A DNA stretch of 64,000 nt from contig JBLHKW010000001.1 in assembly GCA_047618565.1 (NCBI GenBank), forward strand, positions 62,001 through 126,000, in the 5' to 3' direction. The stretch's first letter is position 1. Each line of letters opens with the position of its first letter. The notes under the pieces are model-generated. The model searched no databases, was not told where the DNA came from, and saw only the letters and a program-made list of their open reading frames with translations. Positions 1 through 9,027 of this stretch are shown in pieces. Position numbers and translations under genes: made by a program. The DNA comes from JBLHKW01 sp047618565 (GTDB lineage: Bacteria; Planctomycetota; UBA1135; GCA-002686595).

Positions 1-1
1 G

Positions 2-424
2 CCGGGTGGTGATTGCGTGATCACCATCAATCCCAGCCAGGGCGGCTTCGGGGCGTCCTTTGGAATGGGCTACCAGTTCAACGGATCCGAGGGGTCGATC
101 GGATCGGACACCAGCTACATCATTCAGATCACCTCATCGCAGGACATCATCGATATCGGTGCACGGGGAGGTACGCGCGTGACGCTCACGAAGGGGGAGA
201 CGTACGATATTGTGATCAAGAACCTCGAGGGCCCCAAGGTGGAGGTCTTCAATCAGAACAATCCGGGTGAGAACTACAAGATCTCGGTCGACGACCACGG
301 ATCCGACTACAAGGCGAGCGGCTTCGCGGTCATCACGCGCGATCTGAAAGCTGACGGCATCGAGTACGTGAGCGTGATCATTACCAAGGACGGCAAGGGC
401 GTCCGCTTTGAGGTCAACGAGTAA
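2..424 (+). CDS. C-terminal part of an unknown protein (truncated by window edge)
   Basis: The reading frame is open to the left edge (PGGDCVITINPS...) and ends at TAA 422-424, so only the last 140 or so residues are visible. GTG at 17 could serve as a start, but the frame stays open upstream, so truncation is more likely. The visible part is polar and beta-rich (runs such as YDIVIKNL and EYVSVIITKDGKG) with no transmembrane segment and no motif I recognise. It ends 10 bp before the first subtilase gene and may be cotranscribed with it. Confidence 0.6.
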   Translation, partial: PGGDCVITINPSQGGFGASFGMGYQFNGSEGSIGSDTSYIIQITSSQDIIDIGARGGTRVTLTKGETYDIVIKNLEGPKVEVFNQNNPGENYKISVDDHGSDYKASGFAVITRDLKADGIEYVSVIITKDGKGVRFEVNE

Positions 425-434
425 GTTGAACCTC

Positions 435-1847
435 ATGCGAGAGCCGACGCGTTCGCTCGTCCGTGCATGCGCTCTGGGCCTGACGCTTTGCGCGGGTGCT
501 TGTCGGAGCCCCCAGGCACACATGGGCAGCCCGAACTTCGTACCCGGAGAACTCCTGATTCGTTTCAACGAGGGAACCGGCGAGCAGCGCAGGCAGGCCA
601 TCCTTGCGCAGGTTGATGGCAGCGTGATATCCACGCTGGACCTGGTGCCCGGGCTGGTCCATGCGCGCGTCGGTGTAGGCCTTGAGCAGGCGACTCGCTT
701 GCTTGCTTCCAGGTGTGAGGTGCTGTCCGCGGAACGCAACTATCGGCTCTACGCGGCAAGTGCCGACACCCCGACCGATACGGACTTCTGGGTTCAGTGG
801 GGTCTGCACATCGGTAGTCATTTCATCATTCCCGCAATCTCGACCGACGATGGCGTCCTTCCGTCGCTGATTTTTGCGGATATCGACGCATTGCCTGCGT
901 GGGACACACACACGGGCGATGGGGAGTTCGTCGTTGCCGTGCTCGACACGGGCTTGATCTCATTTGCGGAGCCTGCTGACGACCACGAATTCGAGGGAAA
1001 TCTCTGGAAGGAGGATGGTGCAGTGGGCCGGGATTTCGTCGTTGGAGATGCGGGTGTCGTACTGGACACGACGGGCCACGGTACCGCGATAGCGGCCATC
1101 ATCGGTGCGCGTGCGGGCACGGACGAAGAGGACGATGTCGTCGGTGTGAACTGGCACTGCAAGCTGATGCCACTGCGCTTCATCGGGACGTCTGTGGCGG
1201 CGAGCGATTCATTGAGCGTCAGTGGAAATGTCGCGCTCGCCATCACAGCTCTGAATTTTGCGGTATCCCGCGACGTGACCCTCTCGAACAATAGCTACGG
1301 TGCGTTTGGGCTGGAGGAGAGCGATCTGACGTCGTACAAGGCGGCCATCCAGGCCGCTGGCGAGGCGGGGCATCTGTTCGTCGCCGCCGCCGGCAACGGT
1401 AGTGAGTCGCTCGATGAGACCCCGTACTACCCCGCCAGCTTCAATCTGCCGAACATGATTGTCGTGGGCTCGTCAAACGAACGCGCCGAGAAGGCCATCC
1501 ACAGCAACTACTCGCCGACCATCGTCGACATCGCTGCTCCAGGCGTGGCGATCTACTCGCGCCACAAGTACGGCTATGGCCGGGACGATGGCACGTCCTA
1601 TGCAACAGCCTTCGTGACAGGTGCCGCCGCCCTCTTCTGGAGCCTGCACCCCAAGTGGGGCCAGGCCGACGTCAGGGAGGCGATACTCTGCTCGGCACTA
1701 CGCCACGGGGAGCTCGAGCCCTATTTCGCGAAGGGGCGACTGCTCAATCTGAACAATCTGATCGCCGGGGAGTTCGGCGCCAAGAATCCGGACCCGCACC
1801 CGCTTCCGGGTAGTCATCATTACGGGCGGTCGCCCGAAGACTGGTAG
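435..1847 (+). CDS. exported subtilisin-family (S8) serine protease, copy 1
   Basis: Predicted 470-aa secreted S8 endopeptidase. An N-terminal signal (residues 1-23, hydrophobic ACALGLTLCAGAC, possible weak lipobox) precedes an I9/fervidolysin-like prodomain (PGELLIRFNEG, about 37-110). The catalytic triad is complete: Asp171 in VAVLDTG, His215 in GHGTAIA, Ser388 in GTSYATAF, with the oxyanion Asn in AAAGNG. I chose ATG 435 because it places the signal peptide at the N-terminus; the upstream ATG at 408 overlaps the preceding gene and adds nine polar residues. The next gene, 11 bp downstream, is a paralogue with the same architecture. Substrate unknown. Confidence 0.9.
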   Translation: MREPTRSLVRACALGLTLCAGACRSPQAHMGSPNFVPGELLIRFNEGTGEQRRQAILAQVDGSVISTLDLVPGLVHARVGVGLEQATRLLASRCEVLSAERNYRLYAASADTPTDTDFWVQWGLHIGSHFIIPAISTDDGVLPSLIFADIDALPAWDTHTGDGEFVVAVLDTGLISFAEPADDHEFEGNLWKEDGAVGRDFVVGDAGVVLDTTGHGTAIAAIIGARAGTDEEDDVVGVNWHCKLMPLRFIGTSVAASDSLSVSGNVALAITALNFAVSRDVTLSNNSYGAFGLEESDLTSYKAAIQAAGEAGHLFVAAAGNGSESLDETPYYPASFNLPNMIVVGSSNERAEKAIHSNYSPTIVDIAAPGVAIYSRHKYGYGRDDGTSYATAFVTGAAALFWSLHPKWGQADVREAILCSALRHGELEPYFAKGRLLNLNNLIAGEFGAKNPDPHPLPGSHHYGRSPEDW

Positions 1848-1858
1848 GGAGCTGTCCC

Positions 1859-3223
1859 ATGATCCGACTTCAGATTCCGTCGCGTTCCGGCGGCGCTTTT
1901 CTGGCGGCCTGTGCGCTCGCGTCGTTCGGATGCCGTGCCGAACGTCACGCCACGCTTGGCCCGATCGATCAGTCCGCAGCCTCCGTTCCCGGCAGCCTGA
2001 TCGTCAAGTTCCGTCCCGGCGTGCGCGTGATGGCAGATACCTTTGGCATCGGAATCGATGCCACGCCGATTGCCCCAGACCTGGTGCCGAACCTGTACCT
2101 GGTCGAGGCCGGGCCGCTGGCTGGAGATCCTGAGCGCTGGCTGGGAGAGATCGGCCTGTCGGACGACATCGAGTACAGCCACCCGGACTACTACGTCTAC
2201 AGCGCCTCGCAACAGCCGACCGACGCTGACTTCCCCAAGCAATGGGGCCTCGAGGCCAAAAAACAAGTGCTGGAGGACGGCGTGCAGGGGGACTTCCTCA
2301 CGACTCCGATCGCGGATATCGACGCCATGCGCGGCTGGGATGTCTACCGCGGAGAGGGCAAGCTCACCGTGGCCGTCGTCGACACCGGGCTGATGATCGG
2401 GGCCATCGATGTGCAGGCTCGCCTGTGGAAGGATGCCACCGGCAAGGTTGGCGTCGACTACATCAACGGCGGTGGCGTGACAAATGATGGGTCCTATACC
2501 GGCCACGGTACACGCGTCGCCATGATCATTGGTGCTCAGCCCAACGACGCCGGAGCGGATAGCGTCGTGGGCGTGACCCACAACTGCAAGTTGATGCCTC
2601 TGCGCGTATTCAACGTCATTTCCATCAGCGGTACTTCGATTCAGAGCGCGCCCGTGTCGCTGGTCATTGCGGCCCTTGGGTATGCCGCTGATCACGGGGC
2701 ACAGGTGATCAACAACAGCTACGGAGCACACCAGATCTCGGACGCGGCTGGGCTGCACGATGCTATCGATGGCCTGCGCCTGGGGGGGAATGACTGTCTG
2801 TTCGTGTGTGCGGCGGGGAACACGGGCGCCGACCTGGCGATCAATCCCTTTTACCCGGCATCCTTCGACCTGCCGCACATGATCACCGTGACGTCGACGG
2901 ACAGCAACGACCAGATCCCTCCCACGGGCCGCAATCATGGCGTCGGTGTCGACCTGGCCGCGCCCGGTGAGAACATCTATGCGGGCGCCAAGTACAACTA
3001 CGGCTATGCGAGCGGCACCTCCTTCTCGACAGCCTTCGTGTCGGGCGCGGCTGCCCTGGTCTGGGAGTATCGTCCCAAGTGGACTGCTGCGGAGGTCAAG
3101 CAGTGCATACTGGACTCCGTCAGGAGCGCACCTCAGTTCACGGGCCTGGTCGAATCCGGCGGCGTTCTGAACCTCGGAAACCTGATGGAACTGGCCCAGA
3201 AGTATCCGTTCGGGGCACCCTGA
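1859..3223 (+). CDS. exported subtilisin-family (S8) serine protease, copy 2
   Basis: Predicted 454-aa S8 protease paralogous to its upstream neighbour. A signal peptide (residues 1-25, ending LASFGC, possibly a lipoprotein) precedes a prodomain (PGSLIVKFRPG, from residue 44). Catalytic residues are Asp175 (VAVVDTG), His216 (GHGTRVA) and Ser388 (GTSFSTAF); NNSYGAH and CAAGNTG are also conserved between the copies. The same spacing of triad residues and shared blocks such as CKLMPLR and PASF.LP indicate a tandem duplication. Shortly after the stop, a GC-rich hairpin (about 3235-3258) lacks a T-run. Confidence 0.9.
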   Translation: MIRLQIPSRSGGAFLAACALASFGCRAERHATLGPIDQSAASVPGSLIVKFRPGVRVMADTFGIGIDATPIAPDLVPNLYLVEAGPLAGDPERWLGEIGLSDDIEYSHPDYYVYSASQQPTDADFPKQWGLEAKKQVLEDGVQGDFLTTPIADIDAMRGWDVYRGEGKLTVAVVDTGLMIGAIDVQARLWKDATGKVGVDYINGGGVTNDGSYTGHGTRVAMIIGAQPNDAGADSVVGVTHNCKLMPLRVFNVISISGTSIQSAPVSLVIAALGYAADHGAQVINNSYGAHQISDAAGLHDAIDGLRLGGNDCLFVCAAGNTGADLAINPFYPASFDLPHMITVTSTDSNDQIPPTGRNHGVGVDLAAPGENIYAGAKYNYGYASGTSFSTAFVSGAAALVWEYRPKWTAAEVKQCILDSVRSAPQFTGLVESGGVLNLGNLMELAQKYPFGAP

Positions 3224-3295
3224 GCGATTTGCCGCCCGCGCGATTCAGCTTGCGCGGGAGCGGCCATCGAACACCTCTGCACTTATCTGTCTGAC

Positions 3296-3706
3296 ATGCG
3301 AGAACTGGAAATAGTCAACGACGGCGTCGTCGAGCCGGACGAGGTTGTTGAGCTCTACACGGCCCACGAATGGTCCTCCGCCAGCAAGCCTGTAGAGCTC
3401 GTGGCAGCGCTGCGGAACTCTCACAGCCTGGTTACCGCCCGCCTGCAGGGCAAGCTGGTCGGGCTCGCCAATGCGATTTCCGACGGGCACCTGGTCGTCT
3501 ATTATCCACACCTGCTCGTCCACCCTGAGCATCAGGGCCAGGGCATCGGTAGACGAATCATGGCCGTGATGCAGGAGCGCTACAGCGAGTTTCATCAGCA
3601 GATTCTGATCGCGGATGCCGACGCGGTGAAGTTCTACGACCGGGTTGGGTTTGAACGCGCCGGGAGGACCCTCCCGATGTGGATCTACGACGGATCCGAT
3701 CACTGA
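3296..3706 (+). CDS. GNAT-family N-acetyltransferase
   Basis: A 136-aa cytosolic protein with the GNAT fold. The acetyl-CoA pyrophosphate-binding motif A is clear (HPEHQGQGIGRRIM, about residues 79-92), preceded by a beta strand (VYYPHLLV). The C-terminal VKFYDRVGFERAG matches motif B. It resembles small single-domain GNATs that acetylate amines or protein N-termini, but the substrate cannot be told from sequence. The gene stands alone, convergent with the EamA transporter 7 bp away. Confidence 0.88.
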   Translation: MRELEIVNDGVVEPDEVVELYTAHEWSSASKPVELVAALRNSHSLVTARLQGKLVGLANAISDGHLVVYYPHLLVHPEHQGQGIGRRIMAVMQERYSEFHQQILIADADAVKFYDRVGFERAGRTLPMWIYDGSDH

Positions 3707-3713
3707 GCGATGC

Positions 3714-4565
3714 TCAAGCGCGGGCGGGGCGAGCTCGTACCACCGCAAGCGCCACTCCCCCGAGGATCAGCGCGCTCGCGATGACCAGTCGCGAGGAAAG
3801 AGCCTCGCCCAGGATCGCGACGCCTGCGAACGCTGCGATCACGGGAACCAGCAGCTGCAGCACCGATGCCTGGGTCGTGCTGAGCTTGGGCAGCACCCTG
3901 TACCACAGTGCGTACCCGAGGCCCGAGGTGATGACGCCGGATGTCACGGCGAGCGCCACGCCTTCGCTCTGAAGGTGTCGCGACGACCACCCGACCGCCG
4001 TCGCTCCGATCGCAAACGGGACGGAGCGCGCGAAGTTGCCGGCCGTGAGCGCGATGGGGGCCTGCGCGCCCTTGCCGCGCAGCGTGTAGGTGGCCCAGGC
4101 GGTGCCTGCGACGGCCATCATCGCTGCGCCGACAGGGTCGGGCGCGGAGAGGCCGGGCAGGACCAGGTAGGTCAGCCCGCCCACGCCCGCGAGCACGCCG
4201 ATCCACTGGCGCGCGCTGGGCCGCTCGCCCGTCCGCAGCGCGGTGGTGATCATGGTGAGCTGTACCATCCCGAACAGGATCAATGCCCCCGTGCCCGTGT
4301 CGAGGGAGACGTACGCGAGGGAGAACGCGAGTGCGTATGCGAAGAGCACGAGCCCCGAGAGCCAGGAGCCGGACTGCGCGCGACGCCGATCACCACCATT
4401 GAGCCGGCAGATGACTGCCAGGGCGAGGGCGCCGCTACCCAGGCGAAGACTCGTGAACGAGACCGGATCGATGGTGCCCGGGCCCAAGGCCATGCGGCAC
4501 AGCAGTGAGTTCGCCGCGAACGCTACCAGGGTGAACGCGGTCAGGTAGGTGTGGATGCGAGCCAT
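3714..4565 (-). CDS. EamA/DMT-superfamily transporter
   Basis: A 283-aa integral membrane protein of the drug/metabolite transporter superfamily, with about ten hydrophobic helices arranged as two EamA repeats. The first repeat begins at TAFTLVAFAANSLLCRMAL; the second contains TSGVITSGLGYALWYRVLPKLS and LLVPVIAAFAGVAILGE, the usual C-terminal EamA pattern. It probably exports or imports small metabolites; the substrate is not predictable. The start codon at 4565 is 24 bp downstream of the stop of the exchanger gene on the same strand, so the two may be cotranscribed. Confidence 0.88.
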   Translation of the reverse strand: MARIHTYLTAFTLVAFAANSLLCRMALGPGTIDPVSFTSLRLGSGALALAVICRLNGGDRRRAQSGSWLSGLVLFAYALAFSLAYVSLDTGTGALILFGMVQLTMITTALRTGERPSARQWIGVLAGVGGLTYLVLPGLSAPDPVGAAMMAVAGTAWATYTLRGKGAQAPIALTAGNFARSVPFAIGATAVGWSSRHLQSEGVALAVTSGVITSGLGYALWYRVLPKLSTTQASVLQLLVPVIAAFAGVAILGEALSSRLVIASALILGGVALAVVRARPARA

Positions 4566-4590
4566 GGGCTTCGTCTGCGTCCGGAGCGAG

Positions 4591-5409
4591 TCACGCGCCC
4601 AGGATGGCGGCGCTCAGCAGGAAAACGAGCAGGCCCACGGGGTAGACGATACCGACGTTGGCCATGTTGGAGCCGGTCAGGTTGTCGAGCGCCTCCTGTG
4701 TGTCCTCCAGCCCGTGCAGCTTGTCTTCCCGCGCCGCGGTCGAGTAGACCGCGAAGAAGCTGACCATCTCCGGGATGCTCGTGACGAGGCCAAGGATCCA
4801 GCCGGCGATGGCCGGGTGCACGCCGAGCTGCTGCACGACCTCCGCGGTAGCGCTGCCGAGGAACATCCCGGACACGCCGATGGCGACCAGCGCTGTGAGC
4901 GCCAGGATCAGGCCAACGGGCAGGCTTCCCACGGCCTCCTCGGCGCTCGTCGGGTCCGCGCCGGACGGATTCACGCGCTTGTCGACGACCCTGTAGACGA
5001 AGAAGAAGCCCAGCAGGATCGGAACCAGGTACCACTGGGTGGCCATGCCCAGGCTCATGAGCACGATAGGTACGGCAATCGCGAGGGCCGCGAAGAGCAC
5101 CTCGTCCAGGAAGCGTCTGTTGAAGAGCTCTCCGACCTGCTTGAAGTAGAGCACCGCGATGAGCATCAACACGGCGTTGATGATGTTCGAGCTGGCGATG
5201 TTCCAGAGGCCCGCCTCCCAGACTCCCGCGAGGCCCGCCGCGACCAGGCACACGAGTTCCGGAACCGAGGTGGCGTAACCGGTCGCCTGGCCCCGAGCTT
5301 TCGGGCTCCAATGCATGGCCGCCGCGATGTGATCGATGCCTCGCAGCAGGCCGAATTTTGCGAACAGGATGATGGCCCCGGCAGAGGCGATCATGATCAA
5401 GGCTGCCAT
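4591..5409 (-). CDS. Na+/Ca2+ exchanger-family (CaCA) membrane protein
   Basis: A 272-aa polytopic inner-membrane protein. Two alpha-repeat motifs typical of cation/Ca2+ antiporters are visible: GYATSVPELV...NIASSNIINAV (about residues 44-80) and GLVTSIPEM...LTGSNMANVG (about 205-255), each with the acidic residue of the ion site. It is shorter than the usual 310-350 aa of bacterial exchangers, so some peripheral helices may be absent. Ion specificity is uncertain. The gene lies divergently from the small membrane protein at 5668. Confidence 0.82.
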   Translation of the reverse strand: MAALIMIASAGAIILFAKFGLLRGIDHIAAAMHWSPKARGQATGYATSVPELVCLVAAGLAGVWEAGLWNIASSNIINAVLMLIAVLYFKQVGELFNRRFLDEVLFAALAIAVPIVLMSLGMATQWYLVPILLGFFFVYRVVDKRVNPSGADPTSAEEAVGSLPVGLILALTALVAIGVSGMFLGSATAEVVQQLGVHPAIAGWILGLVTSIPEMVSFFAVYSTAAREDKLHGLEDTQEALDNLTGSNMANVGIVYPVGLLVFLLSAAILGA

Positions 5410-5667
5410 CTACAAGATCTCCGCCATGCGACTGCTGTGTACGCCCGCGTGTCCGACCGGCCGGACCGATGCCCCTATCGGTGCACCTTAGCGCGACGCG
5501 GCGTGCGCGTCGAGTTGCTGGAGATGGATCGCTCGACCGTGCGGAGCTGTTGCACGCCCTGTGCCCGGGCCTGCCGTCGCAGGGGGCAGGCAACCATCGA
5601 CACGTGCTATACAAGGCACGGCGAATCCTGGCCAGCGCGCACACGCGTCAGATTCACGGAGCCAACC

Positions 5668-6189
5668 ATGAAGATCGACGAACCGAGACCGGAACGCAAG
5701 CGCCGCTGGACGGGCCCCTTCTTCATCGCCTTCGTCGTGTTCGCGCTGATCATGGCGACGACGTCGGTGTCCTTGCTCAGTAGCTGGAGCGAGGTAAACG
5801 ACGCTAGCGCGACCGAGGCAGAGGCGGCCTTCGAGGCGGTCCGCGCTCGCTTCGGGGACGCACAACCCTACATCGCGGTCGAGGAGGGGGGCGGCATGCG
5901 TACGACGCGGGAGATCGACAGCTCGCGGTCGTTCGAGCTCAAGGGTCTGCACATGCTGTCCTTCGAGCCCGTCCTCGGGAAGCTGGCGGATGTTGCCTTT
6001 CCCTACTGGTTCGTGCGTCTGAAGCTGTCCGACGCCATGAACCTGGGCACCATCGTCAGCCTCATGGCGCGCGACTGGAAGCACCTGGACCTGCGCGTGA
6101 CCGAGGATGACCTCGAGGCGCTGGGCCCGGCGCTGCTGCTCGACCACACCCGTGAAAGTGGCGCTCGGCTCATGCTCTGGAGCGAGTAA
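5668..6189 (+). CDS. small membrane-anchored protein of unknown function
   Basis: A 173-aa protein with a basic N-terminus (ERKRRW) and one transmembrane helix (about residues 18-42, FFIAFVVFALIMATTSVSLL), followed by a soluble domain of about 130 residues, probably outside the cytoplasmic membrane. No family recognised. I chose ATG 5668 because it sits directly before the lysine/arginine-rich N-terminus; the much longer open frame upstream overlaps the exchanger gene on the other strand and has no coding character. Confidence 0.65.
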   Translation: MKIDEPRPERKRRWTGPFFIAFVVFALIMATTSVSLLSSWSEVNDASATEAEAAFEAVRARFGDAQPYIAVEEGGGMRTTREIDSSRSFELKGLHMLSFEPVLGKLADVAFPYWFVRLKLSDAMNLGTIVSLMARDWKHLDLRVTEDDLEALGPALLLDHTRESGARLMLWSE

Positions 6190-6273
6190 CTGCGATCATT
6201 TCGGTCGCAGCAGGCGCCTCAGGGCGCCTGGGTGGCGGGTGCGAGCGGGTCTTCGGGCCCCAGATCGGGCTAG

Positions 6274-6444
6274 CAGGCCGTTGAAAAAGTCCCGTAGCGA
6301 GACGAAGCCGTCTTCGTCGCAGCAAGGAGTGCGAAGTCGAGACGGCGGAGGCGGCCCTGTAGGGCCGCTGAGCACGGCTCGACGAGCACGACGCAGCGGC
6401 GGCGGAGAGGGCGAAGTCGAGTAGGGAGTTTTTAGGGCGGGCTG
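6274..6444. repeat. 171-bp inverted-repeat element, copy 1 (MITE-like)
   Basis: A 171-bp element bordered on both sides by CTAG (6270-6273 and 6445-6448), as if CTAG were a duplicated target. The ends are imperfect inverted repeats: CAGGCCGTTGAAAAAGTCCC on the left, and on the right CAGCCCGCCCTAAAAACTCCC read on the other strand. The interior is structured, including an 8-bp perfect stem in GCGGCCCTGTAGGGCCGC. A second copy at 57615-57785 has the same length and differs at only three positions. It encodes no protein. It lies 75 bp upstream of the pilin operon start, so it may affect that promoter. Confidence 0.85.
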
Positions 6445-6519
6445 CTAGGACGGGGTCGACTAAAGGGGATCAAGCCAGCGGCCGATAGAGACCCGGATAA
6501 CCCTGGGGAACCACCGACC

Positions 6520-7074
6520 GTGAAAATCCACGTACATTCCGCACGAAGAGTCTGCAACGGCTTCACCCTCGTCGAGCTGCTCGTCGTCATGACCATCATG
6601 ACGATCGCGCTGGGCGAAGTGACCCGTTCGATGCTGACCATCTCGAGGCTCGAGCCCATCAGCCGCGAGTCCGACCTGGCGCTTCAGGCCGCGGCGACGC
6701 AGCTCGATACGATGCGCGCCCAGTCCTTCGAGGAGCTCTACTCCCTCTATAATGACGATGCGGCCGACGACCCCGACGGGCCCGATACGGCGCCCGGCAG
6801 ATCCTTCGCCGTTACGGGGCTTGGGGTACGTCTGGATGACATCGATGGGATGACGGGCCGCATCGAGCTGCCGCTGGTGGGCACCGAACTGCGCGAGGAT
6901 TTCGACGACGTCGAGCTCGGCATGCCCCGCGACCTGAACATGGACGGGGCCACGGATGCCCTCGACCACTCCGGCGACTACGCGGTCCTCCCTGTACGCG
7001 TGCTGGTCGAGTGGAGTTCTGATGGACGTGACCGTCAAGTGCAGTTGATGACCACCATGACGACTGGAGACTGA
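6520..7074 (+). CDS. prepilin-type N-terminal methylation protein (pseudopilin 1)
   Basis: A 184-aa type IV pilin/type II secretion pseudopilin-like protein. After a short leader (about 14 residues) comes the prepilin peptidase site G|FTLVELLVVMTIMTIA, with Gly at -1 and Glu at +5, and then a hydrophobic helix; the rest is a soluble domain. It would be processed by a prepilin peptidase and assembled into a periplasmic or surface pilus-like fibre. The GTG start at 6520 gives the expected leader length. It is first of five closely spaced genes; 2 bp separate it from the next. Confidence 0.85.
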   Translation: MKIHVHSARRVCNGFTLVELLVVMTIMTIALGEVTRSMLTISRLEPISRESDLALQAAATQLDTMRAQSFEELYSLYNDDAADDPDGPDTAPGRSFAVTGLGVRLDDIDGMTGRIELPLVGTELREDFDDVELGMPRDLNMDGATDALDHSGDYAVLPVRVLVEWSSDGRDRQVQLMTTMTTGD

Positions 7075-7076
7075 CC

Positions 7077-7682
7077 GTGCGTGACCCTTCCAAGCCTCGC
7101 GCATCGCGCAGCGGTATGACCCTGGTCGAGATCATGATCTCCGTGACGATTCTCTCCCTGGTGGGGATGTCGCTGCAGACGATCGTCAACGTGCTGGGCA
7201 ATTCGTACACGTCCGGTATCAGGAGAATCGCCCTCGATACGAGCGGCGCGCGAACCATGCTCGAGCTGATCGGGGCACTCCGGATGTCGGAGCGCTCATC
7301 GCTCTCAGCCTTACCGGCGGCGCCCTTCTCGGCGACCTCCGTGACTTTTCGCCGCACGGACAGGGTCGTGGACGGCCTGACCGAGTGGATCGACCCGGAG
7401 CGCATCGTCTACGATCCGGCGATCGGCGAGGTGCACTGGATCGAATACCCCGGGCTGCCCGAGGAGCTGGTCACCCATCGCTGCCGTGGCATTGCCCCGA
7501 TGCTGGAAGGCGAGATCGCGAACGGTGTGGATGACAATGGAAACGGCCTGATCGACGAGCCCGGCTTCTGTCTCGACCTGGAAGACGACGTTCTGACCGC
7601 GCGTTTCACATTGCAGGGCACCGATGCCCAGGGTCGCTTGACCCAGCGAACCTGGACCAGGAGCATCGAATGTCGCAACTAG
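7077..7682 (+). CDS. prepilin-type N-terminal methylation protein (pseudopilin 2)
   Basis: A 201-aa pseudopilin-like protein with the cleavage motif G|MTLVEIMISVTILSLVG (Gly -1, Glu +5) near residue 14 and an N-terminal hydrophobic helix; size and motif fit GspJ/PilW-type minor pilins. Near residues 150-160 it has NGVDDNGNGLIDE, a Ca2+-binding-like D/N-rich loop. The GTG start lies 2 bp after the previous stop. Its end overlaps the next gene by 13 bp, indicating translational coupling. Confidence 0.83.
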   Translation: MRDPSKPRASRSGMTLVEIMISVTILSLVGMSLQTIVNVLGNSYTSGIRRIALDTSGARTMLELIGALRMSERSSLSALPAAPFSATSVTFRRTDRVVDGLTEWIDPERIVYDPAIGEVHWIEYPGLPEELVTHRCRGIAPMLEGEIANGVDDNGNGLIDEPGFCLDLEDDVLTARFTLQGTDAQGRLTQRTWTRSIECRN

Positions 7683-8995
7683 TTACACGCATCAGCCGTG
7701 AGTCGCGCTCGGCCGATTCCCGACACGGCTCCGCGCTCGTTGGGGCGTTGATCATCGTGTTTGTCCTGGGCGGCCTGGTGATGGGCTTGCTCCGGATGGG
7801 GACGGCATTCAATCGCGAGCAGAAGAGCCAGGAGCGGATGGAAACGGCAACCCAGATCTGCGAGGCCGGGCTGACCGAGGCCCTGGTGGCTTTCAGGCTG
7901 GGCGGAACCGGCAATGTGGGAAGTCAGGCTGACCCGGCTCGATTTGGCAACGGGCTGCTCTGGACCGAGGTCGAGGATGTGGCCAATGACCTCGTCATGG
8001 TGAAGGCCGCGTCCATGATAGGTGAAGCGCGCGGCTGCCTGGTGCAGCTGGTCTTCCATTACAACGACTCCCTGTTCGATACGACGATCTTCAGCAACCG
8101 GGCGATCGACTTCCCGGCCAACGTGGTCGTCGATAGCTTCCATTCAGACGATGGCACCTATGACGACCAGCTCGCCCTGCTGGGGGGTGGTTACGTCTCG
8201 GATGGCGCGACGATTCAGTCCAACAGCGATCTTGAGGTCGGGGCTACCTCGGAGATCTATGGCGATGCACACCCGGGCGAGGAGAGCGAGATCGATGTTG
8301 CCGGGAACTCCGACGTGAGCGGCTCGACCGAGCCCATGGCGGAGACGCGTGTCCTGCCGCCGATCGATGTTCCGCTGATCGGCGTCGGCGGACCTTTGAA
8401 CGTGGCTGCTCCGAATCGGGTTCTGGCATCCGGTGACCATGGTTTCACTGACATCACGACCCTCTCAGGGACCGCTCTGACGATCACCGGGCCCGCTCGG
8501 ATCCTGGTCACCAACATCGATATCGCGTCGAACTCGTCACTGATCTTCGACACGGCTCTGGGCGACGTCGAGCTCTATGTGCTCGGTGATCTGGACTTCG
8601 ATAGCAACGCGTCCGTGATCACGACCGGCTTCGCAGCGACCGGGTTGACGATCTACCTCGCCGGCCCCCCCGGCCAGACTGCCACATTCCACTCGAACGG
8701 CGACTTTTACGGTGCCATCTACGGCCCGGATGCCACGGTCGATATTAACTCCAACTTCGAGCTGCACGGCGCCGTCGCGGCCGAGGAGGTCGTGCTCGCT
8801 TCGAACACGCAGATCCACTACGACGAAGCGCTGCGGGACGACGGGCTGATCGATCGATTCATCGCCGGCCACATGGTCCGAGGTACCTTTCCAGATCCCG
8901 CATTGCTCGTGAACCGTACGGACCCGTTCAAGTTGCTCGGAGTGCAGCGCGGCGCATTGCGCGCTCCTGCGGATGCCCACGAAGCCACCCCTTGA
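7670..8995 (+). CDS. PilX/GspK-like pilus protein with long repetitive passenger domain
   Basis: A 441-aa protein. The N-terminus has a basic leader then HG|SALVGALIIVFVLGGLVMG: a prepilin-like hydrophobic segment lacking Glu at +5, as in GspK and PilX minor pilins. The long remainder (about 130-410) is rich in Asn, Ser, Asp and Val with recurring strand motifs (SNSDLEVG, ASNSSLIFD, DSNASVI, HSNGDFYG, INSNFELHG), suggesting a beta-helix-type extracellular domain, perhaps an adhesin tip. It overlaps the previous gene by 13 bp. Confidence 0.78.
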   Translation: MSQLVTRISRESRSADSRHGSALVGALIIVFVLGGLVMGLLRMGTAFNREQKSQERMETATQICEAGLTEALVAFRLGGTGNVGSQADPARFGNGLLWTEVEDVANDLVMVKAASMIGEARGCLVQLVFHYNDSLFDTTIFSNRAIDFPANVVVDSFHSDDGTYDDQLALLGGGYVSDGATIQSNSDLEVGATSEIYGDAHPGEESEIDVAGNSDVSGSTEPMAETRVLPPIDVPLIGVGGPLNVAAPNRVLASGDHGFTDITTLSGTALTITGPARILVTNIDIASNSSLIFDTALGDVELYVLGDLDFDSNASVITTGFAATGLTIYLAGPPGQTATFHSNGDFYGAIYGPDATVDINSNFELHGAVAAEEVVLASNTQIHYDEALRDDGLIDRFIAGHMVRGTFPDPALLVNRTDPFKLLGVQRGALRAPADAHEATP

Positions 8996-9027
8996 TTCAT
9001 CTGACCGTGTTTAACTCGCATCGATCA

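Noticed and set aside
3235..3258. CCCGCGC/GCGCGGG hairpin after the second subtilase as terminator
   Set aside because: No T-run follows and spacing is unremarkable; it may just reflect GC-rich sequence.
4549..5667. Long plus-strand frame running into the membrane protein at 5668
   Set aside because: It lies antisense to two clear membrane-transporter genes, is Arg/Asp-rich without protein character, and the real start is 5668.
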